A stretch of 64,000 bases of DNA from assembly GCA_965223045.1 (NCBI GenBank), contig CBDCVN010000013.1, positions 3,472,001 to 3,536,000 on the forward strand, read 5' to 3'. The DNA comes from CBDCVN01 sp965223045. GTDB lineage: Bacteria; Deinococcota; Deinococci; Deinococcales; Trueperaceae. Below, one piece after another: positions 1-9,053 of the stretch. The position numbers were made by a program, and so were the translations under genes. Each line of letters opens with the position of its first letter. Within the stretch, counting starts at the first letter, position 1. The notes under the pieces were generated by a model. It did not search any database and was not told where the DNA came from. It saw only the letters and a program-made list of their open reading frames with translations.

Positions 1-1
1 T

Positions 2-229
2 CAAACTGATTTAAAATTTTTAGATATTTTTACCTTTACTAGGTTTGAAAACATTGACCTAGCTTATGGGGGATTACTTAAAGAAGTAGGCGTTGGAGAT
101 GATCCCGACATAGCAAATAACAAAGTTGAATTTCTAAATTACTTAGGTTCTCTGGGTTGGGAGCTTATATCCTTCCAAGAAAGACAGAGTCAGACGTTTT
201 ATTACTTTAAGAGACCTATTGTAGAGTAG
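2..229 (+). CDS. C-terminal part of a small DUF4177-like protein
   Basis: The frame is open from the left edge to the stop at 227-229, giving 75 residues whose start lies outside the window. The tail contains LNYLGSLGWELISF followed by YYFKRP. That layout of a helix, a GWEL turn and a strand ending in FKRP is typical of DUF4177 and related small proteins of unknown function. It is separated from the next gene by about 120 bases in which I see only a ribosome binding site for the next gene. The family assignment is from the short motif only. Confidence 0.55.
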   Translation, partial: QTDLKFLDIFTFTRFENIDLAYGGLLKEVGVGDDPDIANNKVEFLNYLGSLGWELISFQERQSQTFYYFKRPIVE

Positions 230-348
230 GTTTTCTGTCAAGCAATAGCATTAAGGGGTGTCAGTAGTGTCCGTGTAGTGCTCTACGGGTATTAGGTAAG
301 TCATGGTGGTTGCAAACCTCGCAAAAAACTAACATTTAGGAGACGATT

Positions 349-1386
349 TTGAATATTTTCTTTTTAATGTACCCGTGGGCAGAAATTAATCCTGAAACTG
401 ATTCATCGCTCAGATTAATTCATGAGTGTGCCATCAGAGGGCACAAGGTGGTTTTAGCTACCCCAAATAACTTAACTATGCGAGATACAGTCGCTAGTGT
501 TTTTTGCAGCATCCTTGTAAATGATGGGGAGTTCTCTAGTAACATAAGCACTTTTTACAAGAAAGCTTCGTTCAAAAAAGCCAATTTACCCTTAGCTGGT
601 TTTGATGTTATTTTCATGCGCTCTGAACCACCTTTAAATACTATCGCCTTAAATTTCCTAGATTCAGTGCGTGAGCAGGCATTCATTATCAATGACATAG
701 ATGGCCTGCGTGTGGCTAATAACAAGCTTTATACCTCTTCTTTTGATGATCCCGAGAATAAGTTTATTCCTGTAACACATGTTTCAAAAACTACTGAGTA
801 TCTCGAGAAAGTCTTCAAAGAATCAGAAGCAGACAAAATGATAATGAAGCCACTAGTAGGTTACGGTGGGCAGGGAATAATCCTAATTGAAAAGAAAGCA
901 CAACAGAATTTCCGCTCACTGCTAGATTTTTATATTAGCAACAGTAAAGAGGGCAGTTATGTCATTTTGCAAGAGTATGTGGAGGGAGCTGATGAGGGTG
1001 ACGTAAGAATATTAATGCTCGATGGAGAGCCAATTGGTGCTATGCGTAGAGTCCCAGCATCAGATGATATTAGGTCAAATGTTCATGCTGGTGGAGAGGT
1101 AAAAAAACATACCCTTACCAAAGTAGAAAAAGCACTGTGCAAACACATCGGTCCTAAATTGGTACGTGATGGGCTTTTCTTTGTTGGCATTGATGTTATA
1201 GGTGGCAAGCTCATAGAAGTTAATGTGCTAAGTCCCGGGGGAATTGTAAACATCAACCGCTTGAACCGCACCAAACTACAAAAGCAAGTTATTGATTTTG
1301 TAGAAAGTGTTGTTAACACTAAAGAAGCCATAGCTACTAGGAAAAGTGAGTTTAGGAAGATAATAGAAGATGCTCACTCTGTCTGA
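349..1386 (+). CDS. ATP-grasp ligase related to glutathione synthetase
   Basis: This 345-residue protein has the plan of bacterial glutathione synthetase (GshB): an N-terminal Rossmann-like part, then an ATP-grasp fold. Supporting motifs are MIMKPLVGYGGQGI (phosphate-binding loop, residues about 163-177), LQEYVEGADEGDVRILMLDGEPIG (adenine and substrate contacts), and FVGIDVIGGKLIEVNVLSPGG (metal-binding Glu and Asn near the C-terminus). The family joins an amine to a carboxylate with ATP. It starts with TTG, preceded by TAGGAGA. Its 3' end overlaps the next gene by 17 bases, so the two are translationally coupled. No gamma-glutamylcysteine ligase is present here, and the neighbours are an amidohydrolase/metallopeptidase fusion and polyamine enzymes, so the substrate may not be glutathione. 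I infer a peptide or polyamine ligase; the exact product is unknown. Confidence 0.8.
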   Translation: MNIFFLMYPWAEINPETDSSLRLIHECAIRGHKVVLATPNNLTMRDTVASVFCSILVNDGEFSSNISTFYKKASFKKANLPLAGFDVIFMRSEPPLNTIALNFLDSVREQAFIINDIDGLRVANNKLYTSSFDDPENKFIPVTHVSKTTEYLEKVFKESEADKMIMKPLVGYGGQGIILIEKKAQQNFRSLLDFYISNSKEGSYVILQEYVEGADEGDVRILMLDGEPIGAMRRVPASDDIRSNVHAGGEVKKHTLTKVEKALCKHIGPKLVRDGLFFVGIDVIGGKLIEVNVLSPGGIVNINRLNRTKLQKQVIDFVESVVNTKEAIATRKSEFRKIIEDAHSV

Positions 1387-3361
1387 AGAACAATGCATAA
1401 ATGCTATTAAAGAGGGTAAGTACTTTCAAGCTACTGTAGAGGGAGCATTCTCCATAAAAATTGATGAATACAGCTTTTTTGTTTGTGCAGCCATTCATGA
1501 TGGACACAATTTGCGTTCAGAGCTTGCTGAAAAATGCGCCCTAACTAAAGCAGAAAGGCTTTATGAAGAAGACCCCTATACAGGAGAGCTTATTTCATCT
1601 ATGCCCATTACCATAGTGGGATATGATTCTCGCTATGAATATGACTTAAACAGGTCACCCGAAAGCTGTGTCTATGAAGAAGCTTGGGGTAAATCAGTTT
1701 GGCAAACTCCTTTGGGTGAAGAGGACAAGTCAATTAGCTTAGAAAAACATCGTAGTTTTTATAGGGTGTTTAAAGCATTAATGGAAAAACTGCAAGACCA
1801 ATTTGGCAACTGCTTGGTTTATGATATTCACTCTTACAATCATGAACGCTGGGATACCGATACTCCATTATTTAACCTTGGCACTGAGCAAATTTGTAAA
1901 GAAAGGTGGCAAAAGGTTATCAAGTACTGGGAAAAAACCCTAGCAGCTTGCTCAGTAACTAATGTCGAAGTAAGAGCAGCAAGTGACGAAGTATTTTGGG
2001 GACGGGGTTATCTAGCTACCTTTATTAGCAAAAACTTTACTAACACCTTAATACTGCCAACAGAAGTCAAAAAGGTCTTTATGAATGAGCAAACTGGGGA
2101 TCTTTATCCTTTAGTTTTTGCTGAACTTAAAGAAGGGTTTAAACAAGCCATACTGAGCAATGCTCTTTATTTTTCAAAGTACTACACAGAAAAAGACCAC
2201 GCTAAGAAAGCAGTTTTACTACCTACAGGTATTGAGCCTGCAGTAATAGCGCTTGATAAAAAGCTTTACCAGTTGTGTAGGGGAATTGAAACTTTATTTT
2301 ATATCAACCCTAAGAACCTAGTAGGGGAAAGAAAACGCTTTTATTCTAAAAATTACAATTACACACCTGCTTTTACTTATAGGCATCTCGACATCAACCC
2401 TTTTGAGTTTCGTGAAAAGCTTTATCGCTTACCAGTTGAGGATATCAGTGATGTTAGTATCCAACAGCTTTATAGAGATGTTATTGATGCCTATGCTACT
2501 AAAATTGATCTGATTGCTTCTGTTGGTACTGAAAAGTTCCTCTACAACTCACTGAGGTATTATGGTGAACCTAGAGATAGTGATGTAGAAACAGCTAACT
2601 TTTTACTGTTTGCTAAAGAGTTTGAAACAGAAACAGAAAAAACCCTTGATGCTACTGCTGTTAAAAATGCTTTCATTAAGACTGCTAGTGAATATGGTTT
2701 TCATTATAAGGTTGAGCTGAATGACAGAATAGTCGCTTCAGCAATGGTAGACAACATTAGGAAGTCTATCTTAATTAAAAGAGATATCAAACTAAATCAA
2801 GTAGAGCTTAAGGCTTTAATTAATCATGAGCTAGGCGTACATATGGTTACTACGGTCAACAGCGAGTTACAAAAACTTAAAGTCTTCAAATTAGGCTTAC
2901 CCAATAACACCTATACTCAAGAGGGGTTGGCTATATTAGGTGAGTACCTATCAGGCAATTTAAGCTTGTCCCGTTTAAAAAAGCTAGCTTTGCGAGTACT
3001 AGCCATAAGAATGATGCTTAATAACTATGACTTTGCTAAAACTTTTAAGGTTCTGATGAATGATTATGGACTTAAGGATAATGATGCTTTTAAGTTGACT
3101 ACTCGAGTATACCGAGGTGGTGGTTTTACTAAAGACTTTCTGTATTTAAAAGGTTTGCGAGATGTACTCAAGATTTATAGGGAAAAAGACATCAACACTT
3201 TGTTCATAGGTAAAACTTCGTTTAAGTACCTCAATGTCATTGATGAGCTAATTGAGCGCCAGATAGCAACTAAGCCAGCTTACTTGCCTACTTTTATGCA
3301 GAAAAATGTTGCTTACAAATCAAATGCCATTTTGGATTATTTAATCACTTCAATACGTTAA
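1370..3361 (+). CDS. N-formylglutamate amidohydrolase-like domain fused to DUF1704 metallopeptidase-like domain
   Basis: Two domains are visible in 663 residues. Residues about 15-265 resemble the N-formylglutamate amidohydrolase family, a zinc amidohydrolase fold, with AAIHDGHN and VYDIHSYNHE carrying likely metal ligands. Residues about 290-640 match DUF1704, described in bacteria as flavohemoglobin expression-modulating QEGLA-motif proteins and in eukaryotes as the MATCAP tubulin carboxypeptidases. The key motif NHELGVHMVTT (HExxxH type) and TQEGLA (the QEGLA motif) are both present. The family tie predicts removal of a C-terminal residue or cleavage of a glutamyl or formyl amide. The gene overlaps the ATP-grasp ligase upstream, suggesting a ligase and hydrolase acting on the same bond type. 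Stop and the next ATG overlap as TAATG. Substrate unknown. Confidence 0.8.
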   Translation: MLTLSEEQCINAIKEGKYFQATVEGAFSIKIDEYSFFVCAAIHDGHNLRSELAEKCALTKAERLYEEDPYTGELISSMPITIVGYDSRYEYDLNRSPESCVYEEAWGKSVWQTPLGEEDKSISLEKHRSFYRVFKALMEKLQDQFGNCLVYDIHSYNHERWDTDTPLFNLGTEQICKERWQKVIKYWEKTLAACSVTNVEVRAASDEVFWGRGYLATFISKNFTNTLILPTEVKKVFMNEQTGDLYPLVFAELKEGFKQAILSNALYFSKYYTEKDHAKKAVLLPTGIEPAVIALDKKLYQLCRGIETLFYINPKNLVGERKRFYSKNYNYTPAFTYRHLDINPFEFREKLYRLPVEDISDVSIQQLYRDVIDAYATKIDLIASVGTEKFLYNSLRYYGEPRDSDVETANFLLFAKEFETETEKTLDATAVKNAFIKTASEYGFHYKVELNDRIVASAMVDNIRKSILIKRDIKLNQVELKALINHELGVHMVTTVNSELQKLKVFKLGLPNNTYTQEGLAILGEYLSGNLSLSRLKKLALRVLAIRMMLNNYDFAKTFKVLMNDYGLKDNDAFKLTTRVYRGGGFTKDFLYLKGLRDVLKIYREKDINTLFIGKTSFKYLNVIDELIERQIATKPAYLPTFMQKNVAYKSNAILDYLITSIR

Positions 3362-3438
3362 TGTCTCAAACAGTAAGGCCTAAAATACTCATTATTTCTG
3401 CTTCTATTGGGGAAAGGCATGTTGCAGCGGCAGCATAG
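3361..3438 (+). pseudogene. Truncated start of an MGDG-synthase-like glycosyltransferase
   Basis: An ATG overlapping the previous stop opens a 25-residue frame that reads KILIISASIGERHVAAAA before TAG. This is close to the N-terminal signature of diacylglycerol glycosyltransferases of the MGDG synthase / MurG-like family (KILILSASIGxGHxxAA), after which several hundred residues should follow. Only this start is left, and the flippase-like gene begins 8 bases later, so an internal deletion is likely. It could alternatively be a meaningless short frame, but the translational overlap and motif make a remnant the better reading. Confidence 0.5.
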
Positions 3439-3446
3439 ACTTTCGA

Positions 3447-4457
3447 GTGATTAATCAACCCCTAAAACCAAAATCATTGTATGGTAGCCTTATAGCATTG
3501 GGCTTAAGTTTTAGTTTGGGGTTCCTTGCCTTACGTTGGTTTGTTGGGCCAGCTCTATTTTCTGTTGAGACCTATCATTTAAACAATCCTAAACCTAACA
3601 TTATTGCCTTTTGTTTTATAACGCTGTTAGCTCACTGGATTTTCCCTGTGTTGCGCTTTAAGCTACTTTGTAGTTTCCAAGACCTTCATCTCACCTTTTT
3701 TACAAGTCTTACGGTTCACCTTTCAACTATATTTGGAGCTTTAACAATGCCGGGCAATGCAGGTGGTACTCCTGTACTTATTTTCGCCTTGCGAAGATTA
3801 GGTCTGCCTTTTGGAGCTGGATTTGCTATTGTAGCACAACTTATTTTGCTTGATTTGGCTTATTTTGCACTACTAGTACCTCTAAGTGTTTTTTATGCTT
3901 TTCACACAGAATTACTAAGTCTACCAACAACTATTTTATCTCTAGTACTTGCATTAAGCACCTTATTTTTTCTTGTAGGCGTGCTACTAAGCTTTTTCCC
4001 TCAGTTAGGTAAGCAATTATTATCATGTTTTGGTAAGCTAAAGTGGGTTCAAGCCTTGACAAAACGTATTAATCAAAATTATCGGCAGAGCATATCACGC
4101 TTTGGTGCTATATCTATAGCTCAACGTTTTAACCTTCACTTACTTACAATGCTGAGCTGGCTAACACGCTCAGCTTTCCTTTGGGGCTTGCTTATTCTTT
4201 TTGATGTTCACACCCTGCTAATCAATATTCTCACCTCTCTCAACATAATCAATCTATTAAGTAATTTCATGCCTACTCCCGGTGGCTCAGGCTTTGTTGA
4301 AATAGCTATTGGTTGGAGTCTGAAAGCAGAAGAAGTTGAGACAACACTAATAGCAGGCCCCATACTTTTATGGAGATTACTAACCTACTACATAAACTTT
4401 TTATTTGGACCACTAGCTATTTTGCTACTTTATAAACATTTAAAGAAAGCCAGATAG
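3447..4457 (+). CDS. Flippase-like integral membrane protein (LPG synthase TM-region family)
   Basis: 336 residues with about eight hydrophobic segments. It has the signature of the AglD2/MprF N-terminal family (UPF0104, lysylphosphatidylglycerol synthase transmembrane region): TMPGNAGGTPVLIFALRRLG in the first half and NFMPTPGGSGFVEIAIG near the C-terminus. These paired P-G-x-G-G loops are characteristic. The family is linked to lipid or glycolipid translocation across the inner membrane; no catalytic MprF domain is attached. The start is GTG at 3447, lying just after the glycosyltransferase stub. The pairing of a lipid glycosyltransferase with such a flippase is common, so the stub probably belonged with this gene. 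Confidence 0.75.
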   Translation: MINQPLKPKSLYGSLIALGLSFSLGFLALRWFVGPALFSVETYHLNNPKPNIIAFCFITLLAHWIFPVLRFKLLCSFQDLHLTFFTSLTVHLSTIFGALTMPGNAGGTPVLIFALRRLGLPFGAGFAIVAQLILLDLAYFALLVPLSVFYAFHTELLSLPTTILSLVLALSTLFFLVGVLLSFFPQLGKQLLSCFGKLKWVQALTKRINQNYRQSISRFGAISIAQRFNLHLLTMLSWLTRSAFLWGLLILFDVHTLLINILTSLNIINLLSNFMPTPGGSGFVEIAIGWSLKAEEVETTLIAGPILLWRLLTYYINFLFGPLAILLLYKHLKKAR

Positions 4458-4544
4458 AACTAACGAAACCAAGAATTTATATGAGGAGGTATGGTAGCTG
4501 GCAAATACTAGCAAATCCAGTAAATAAGGATATTACGAGCAGAA

Positions 4545-5735
4545 ATGAATAATAACCTAAAATCTATCACTTCACTTACTGATGGCAAAATACATAAGCC
4601 TGTATTTACCTTTAGGCCTAAGGCATTGCAAAGAGCAAGCACTTTCTTTGCAAATAACTTTAGCGGGACTGTTCTTTATTCAGTAAAAGCCAATCCTGAC
4701 AACTATGTTTTGGAGGCTCTTTACAATCAGGGTATAACCTCTTTTGATGTCGCATCTCTTGAAGAGGTTAATCACCTTTACCACCTTTTTCCCAATGCAA
4801 CACTTTACTTCATGCACCCTGTGAAACCTCGTTATGCCATCCGAGAAGCCTATCACTGCTATGGTGTGCGTAACTTTTCCCTTGACAGCGAAGAAGAACT
4901 CCAAAAAATTTTGGAAGAAACAAAAGGAAAAGATCTTTGCTTGCATGTTCGCTTGTCTATCCCAAATACTTATGCAGAGCTTAACCTAGGAGAAAAGTTT
5001 GGTGTAAATTTGCAAGCTGCTCCTGACTTGCTGAAGAACGTAGCTAAGCATGCTAAAAAAATAGGCGTTTGTTTTCATGTTGGGTCACAATGTATGCACC
5101 CAGATGCTTATCGCATTGCTATTCGCATGACCAAAGAGGTAATTGAGAAAACTGGAATTGTAATTGATTATTTCAATGTTGGTGGTGGATTTCCTTCTAT
5201 TTATCCCGGTATGATTCCGCCAAACCTCAAAGAATATTTCGATGCCATTCATGGTGAGTTTGCCAAAATTAGTGGCTATAAATCTATGCAATTACTAGCA
5301 GAGCCGGGTCGGGCGTTAGTAGCGGAGAGCATGTCTTTGATAGTGAAGGTTGAGTTACGAAAAAATAACCTGCTTTACATTAATGACGGTACTTATGGTA
5401 GTTTATTTGATGCAGGAATGCTAGGTTTTATTTTTCCAGTACAACTAATTTGTTCACAAGGATCAAATGCTTCTAACCTAATGCCATTTAGTTTTTACGG
5501 ACCTACTTGTGATTCACTTGATTTTATGAAAGGGCCATTTTACTTATCTAATGACATAAAAGAAGGGGATTATATTGAGATCGGTCAGCTAGGTGCTTAT
5601 GGACGTACAATGGCAACTAATTTTAATGGCTTTAAACCCCAGCAAGAGGTGGTTTATGTAGGTGATGAACCACTTATGACTATGTATGATGATTTGCATA
5701 TAAGCAACGAACCATTAGAAATTATAGCTGCATAA
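4545..5735 (+). CDS. PLP-dependent ornithine/lysine-type decarboxylase (alanine racemase fold)
   Basis: The 396-residue protein is a group IV (fold type III) basic amino acid decarboxylase. Visible residues include the PLP-binding lysine in YSVKANPDN (Lys48), the phosphate-binding glycine loop NVGGGFPS, AEPGRALVA (substrate and PLP contact), and GPTCDSLD with the C-terminal catalytic cysteine contributed across the dimer. Length fits bacterial ornithine or ornithine/lysine decarboxylases, which make putrescine or cadaverine; the sequence alone does not exclude carboxynorspermidine decarboxylase-type substrates. It is followed 12 bases later by a deoxyhypusine synthase homologue and then an agmatinase, so it belongs to a polyamine operon. 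Confidence 0.85.
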   Translation: MNNNLKSITSLTDGKIHKPVFTFRPKALQRASTFFANNFSGTVLYSVKANPDNYVLEALYNQGITSFDVASLEEVNHLYHLFPNATLYFMHPVKPRYAIREAYHCYGVRNFSLDSEEELQKILEETKGKDLCLHVRLSIPNTYAELNLGEKFGVNLQAAPDLLKNVAKHAKKIGVCFHVGSQCMHPDAYRIAIRMTKEVIEKTGIVIDYFNVGGGFPSIYPGMIPPNLKEYFDAIHGEFAKISGYKSMQLLAEPGRALVAESMSLIVKVELRKNNLLYINDGTYGSLFDAGMLGFIFPVQLICSQGSNASNLMPFSFYGPTCDSLDFMKGPFYLSNDIKEGDYIEIGQLGAYGRTMATNFNGFKPQQEVVYVGDEPLMTMYDDLHISNEPLEIIAA

Positions 5736-5747
5736 TAAGGAAAACCT

Positions 5748-6797
5748 ATGGAACAACCTATTCAGGCACCAACTCATTTAAAGCAATCTCTTCTGAGTCG
5801 TGAAATAAAGCATATTGACATCACTTCCTTTGATGCCCGACCTATTATTGAAAGTATGGAGGGTATGTCGTTTACTTCACGGGATTTGGCTCGAGCCACA
5901 AAAATATTCAACCAAATGCTGCAAGACAAGAGTTGCTCTATCATTCTTACCATTGCAGGCTCCACTTCTGCTGCTGGATGTATGAAGCTCTATGCCGACC
6001 TTGTAAAATACAATATGGTGGATGCAATTGTGGCTACTGGTGCGAGTATTGTAGACATGGATTTTTTTGAAGCATTGGGGTTTAAGCATTATCAGGGCAG
6101 TCAATTTGCTGATGATAGACAGCTGCGTGAACTATATATTGATAGGATTTATGACACTTATATTGATGAAGAAGACCTGCAGAATTGTGATAATACAGTT
6201 TTTGAGATCGCAAATAGTTTAGAAGCACGCCCTTACAGCTCACGTGAATTTATATGGGAAATGGGTAAATGGCTAGCTAAGGGCAATGCCAAAAAACCTG
6301 ACTCATTGGTACAGCTTGCTTATGAGAAGGATATCCCGATTTTCTGTCCCGCTTTTACTGATTCATCTGCTGGTTTTGGTTTAGTGAAACACCAAATAGA
6401 ACGTCCAAATAACCACTTAACCCTTGATTCCGTTCGTGATTTCCGTGAGCTAACTGATATTAAAATCAAGGCTGGAACCACGGGTCTACTGATGATAGGT
6501 GGTGGAGTACCCAAGAACTTTGTGCAAGATACAGTTGTTTGTGCTGAGATTTTGGGCAAGGAAACAGAAATGCACAAATATGCTGTTCAGATAACTGTTG
6601 CCGATGCTCGTGACGGTGCTTGCTCGAGTTCAACACTAAAAGAAGCTTGTTCTTGGGGCAAAGTTGACACAGTCCATGAGCAAATGGTTTACGCTGAAGC
6701 TAGCTCAGTTTTACCGTTACTAGCAAGCGATGCCTATCATCGTTGTTATTGGGAAAATCGAACAGCTAAGCAGTACAATACACTATTATCTAGTTAA
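5748..6797 (+). CDS. Deoxyhypusine synthase-family protein (probable polyamine aminobutyltransferase)
   Basis: 349 residues matching the NAD-dependent deoxyhypusine synthase fold throughout: LTIAGSTSAAGCMKLYADLV, VDAIVATGASIVDMDFFEALG, MIGGGVPKNF and SWGKVDTVHEQMVYAEASSVLPLL. The last contains the lysine (about Lys305) equivalent to the catalytic lysine that carries the aminobutyl group. Bacteria lack eIF5A, so members of this family here act on free polyamines, for example making homospermidine, or on unknown acceptors. Position directly after the decarboxylase and before the agmatinase supports a polyamine role. RBS AAGGAAAACC precedes ATG. Confidence is high for the family, moderate for the reaction. 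Confidence 0.85.
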   Translation: MEQPIQAPTHLKQSLLSREIKHIDITSFDARPIIESMEGMSFTSRDLARATKIFNQMLQDKSCSIILTIAGSTSAAGCMKLYADLVKYNMVDAIVATGASIVDMDFFEALGFKHYQGSQFADDRQLRELYIDRIYDTYIDEEDLQNCDNTVFEIANSLEARPYSSREFIWEMGKWLAKGNAKKPDSLVQLAYEKDIPIFCPAFTDSSAGFGLVKHQIERPNNHLTLDSVRDFRELTDIKIKAGTTGLLMIGGGVPKNFVQDTVVCAEILGKETEMHKYAVQITVADARDGACSSSTLKEACSWGKVDTVHEQMVYAEASSVLPLLASDAYHRCYWENRTAKQYNTLLSS

Positions 6798-7222
6798 TAC
6801 TTTTTTCCAACTTATAAAGAAAATCCAGTGAAAAAAACTAAATGCACTATGAAACCCAAAAGAGCTTTTCTGGGCTTAAATAAAGAAGATGTTGTTTCCT
6901 ATAAAGAGGCAAAGGCAGTAATTATCCCATTTGGTTTAGAGGCATCTGTAAGTTATGGCAAGGGTACAGCTAAGGGGCCAAAAGCTATGATAAAAGCTAG
7001 TCATGAGGTGGAATTATTCGATGAACAACTTTGGTGCGAGCCATTTCGTGATATTGGTATAGTTACTTTAAAAGAACAAAAAATTAAAAAGAAGTTGCCA
7101 GAAGCATTGGATCAGCTCGAGCAACTAGTTACAAATGTGCTAACAGATGGTAAATTTCCTTTTGTATTTGGTGGAGAGCATTCTATTACTGCTGGAGCCA
7201 TACGCCCGTTTGCAAAAAAATA

Positions 7223-8210
7223 GAGTTGTTCTGAAATAAATAAATCGGTCAAAATAAAGGAATGTTACTACCAAGAGATGACCGACAAGTAAGAAGTATA
7301 ACAGGATTGAGCGAAAAGAAAGTAGAGGAACTAGAACCTGCATTTGCTAAAGCTTTAGAAGACCATGAAAAGCAACGTTATGAAAAGGCTCTAGAAGCAG
7401 GGAAAGTACATCGTAAGCCAGGAGGAGGAAGAAACAGTAAACTAAGTACAGTCAATATAAAACTGTGCTTTATTCTTTACTACCTTAGACTTTACCCAAC
7501 GTTTGATGTTCTAGCGGAGAAATTTGATTTATCACGATCTAATGCCCATGCTTGGGTACAACGTCTTACACCAATAATGGCGAAAACTCTAAGTGGTTTG
7601 GGATATATGCCAGCTAGAGAGTTTGAAAACATAGAGGATTTCAAAGCAGCTTTTGAGGGACTTGACGAAATACTGATTGATGTTACAGAGCGAGAACATC
7701 AACGCCCAAAGGATGATGAAATGCAACAGGAGTTATACAGTGGCAAACAGGGTAACCACACGCAGAAAAACACAGTGATAAGCAGCAAGGAGAAGGTAAT
7801 TTTGTTTGTGGGACAAACCTTTGGAGGACGGAACCATGACTATGCAATGCTAAAGGAAGAATTTCCACCTGAGGAGGAGTGGTTTGAGGATATTAAAGTG
7901 GCAGTAGATTTAGGATATCAAGGAATCGAGAAAGATTATGAAGGAGCAGATGTTGCAATACCTCATAAGAGACCTAGGAAGAGCAAAGCCAACCCTAATC
8001 CCAAGCTTAGTAAAGAGCAGAAGGCTCACAACCAAGCAGTGAGCAAGATACGTGTATATGTTGAGAATGCCATTGGAGGAATGAAGCGTTTCAAGATTCT
8101 TGTGTATGCTTTTAGGAATCGTATTAAGGGATTTGTTGACGATGTAGTAGGAGTTTGTGCTGGTTTATGGAACTGCCTTATTGCCTAATTCCTTATTTCA
8201 GAACAAGTCT
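7223..8210 (+). mobile_element. IS5-family-like insertion sequence, copy 1 (988 bp)
   Basis: Ends are inverted repeats: left GAGTTGTTCTGAAATAA, right the complement of GACTTGTTCTGAAATAA. The flanks carry AATA on both sides (7219-7222 and 8211-8214). One transposase gene fills the element. A second copy at 15488-16475 differs by a single synonymous base that I can find in the gene (GTG versus GTT near 8108), so the transposition was recent. No CTCGAG occurs inside. Confidence 0.92.
7262..8188 (+). CDS. IS5-like transposase with HTH_Tnp_4 and DDE_Tnp_4 layout, copy 1
   Basis: 308 residues. An N-terminal helix-turn-helix (about residues 45-100: STVNIKLCFILYYLRLYPTF, then FDLSRSNAHAWVQRL) precedes a DDE catalytic half. 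Candidate acidic residues are in ILIDVTEREHQRP (first Asp), VAVDLGYQGIEKD (second Asp) and RVYVENAIGGMKRFKIL (Glu). This is the plan of the small IS5-group transposases common in cyanobacteria. The gene occupies almost the whole element between the two inverted repeats and is intact. Confidence 0.88.
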   Translation: MLLPRDDRQVRSITGLSEKKVEELEPAFAKALEDHEKQRYEKALEAGKVHRKPGGGRNSKLSTVNIKLCFILYYLRLYPTFDVLAEKFDLSRSNAHAWVQRLTPIMAKTLSGLGYMPAREFENIEDFKAAFEGLDEILIDVTEREHQRPKDDEMQQELYSGKQGNHTQKNTVISSKEKVILFVGQTFGGRNHDYAMLKEEFPPEEEWFEDIKVAVDLGYQGIEKDYEGADVAIPHKRPRKSKANPNPKLSKEQKAHNQAVSKIRVYVENAIGGMKRFKILVYAFRNRIKGFVDDVVGVCAGLWNCLIA

Positions 8211-8720
8211 AATATTCAAATCTAACTATTCTACATTTTGATGCCCATGCTGACTTGCGTGATAGCTATGAGGGAGGACATTATAGTCATGCATCAGCAC
8301 TCAGGCGTTGTCTAGATTTTGAAAATGTAGAGCTTGTTAGTTGTGGCATACGTAATATTTCTGCAGAGGAGATCCCTTTTCTAGAGATGAATCGTGGTCG
8401 TATTCATGTCTATTGGGCGAAGGATAAAGAAAAGTGGGATATAAGTGAAATTACCTCACACTTAAAAGGAAAAACGGTCTATTTAACATTTGACTTAGAT
8501 GGATTTGATGCAAGCCTTATGGCAGCAACAGGAACCCCTGAACCGGGTGGTTTGTTTTGGAGTGATGTTATAGAAATTATAACTGGGGCTGTAAAGGTAT
8601 GTAACATAGTTGGTGCGGATATAAATGAACTTGCTCCTGTAAAATACCTACATAGTTGTGATTTTTTGGCTGCCAAATTAGCCTATAAAATCTTAGCGCT
8701 GTCATTCTTAAGTAATGCTT

Positions 8721-9050
8721 CTAGCTAGGTAATTCTTTGCGTATAGGGGTAAATATATTATAAGTTTTTGTTTCTCCCTTACCCTCAGGCACATATGCGC
8801 TATGCGATTTAAAGCTAGGTATCAATATGATCTCATTTGCCTTTAAATTGACTTCCTGATCATCAAATACAAAGACAAGTTCCCCTTCTAAAACAATTGT
8901 AAGTTGTTCAGCTTCATGCTGATGCCGTGCAAAAACAGCTCCTGCTTGATAGGTATAAAGAATAATCTCTAACTTATTTCCCACTAGGCGCTTCCTATCA
9001 ACTTTATCTGAGATCTTGGTGGCCTTAATGGTGTTAAAATCAATCTTCAT
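8721..9050 (-). CDS. Single-domain cupin protein
   Basis: 109 residues forming one cupin beta-barrel. Metal-ligand motif 1 is visible as AVFARHQHEAEQLTIVLEGEL (H-x-H ...E) and motif 2 as EIILIPSFKSHSAYVPEG. It is convergent with the broken agmatinase (8-base overlap at the 3' ends) and lies 3 bases downstream of the aminotransferase stop, on the same strand. Such small cupins often act with transaminases or dioxygenases in amine or amino acid catabolism, or serve as sensors; which applies here is not evident. Confidence 0.75.
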   Translation of the reverse strand: MKIDFNTIKATKISDKVDRKRLVGNKLEIILYTYQAGAVFARHQHEAEQLTIVLEGELVFVFDDQEVNLKANEIILIPSFKSHSAYVPEGKGETKTYNIFTPIRKELPS

Positions 9051-9053
9051 TTC

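Larger units (their letters stand above)
6828..8728 (+). pseudogene. Agmatinase/arginase-family ureohydrolase interrupted by an IS
   Basis: The two halves are 6828-7222 and 8215-8728. The first ends with GGEHSITAGAIRPFAKK; the second begins YSNLTILHFDAHADLRD and continues with TFDLDGFDASLMAATGTPEPGG. GGEHS, DAHAD and DLDGFDAS are the binuclear manganese-binding motifs of the ureohydrolase family. Removing the insertion and one AATA copy rejoins the frame exactly as AAA AAA TAT TCA, giving about 302 residues, the normal length. Start is GTG. It would hydrolyse agmatine or a related guanidino compound (for example aminopropylagmatine) to urea and a polyamine. The operon context with decarboxylase and DHS homologue fits. 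The intact enzyme is presumably lost in this strain. Confidence 0.88.
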
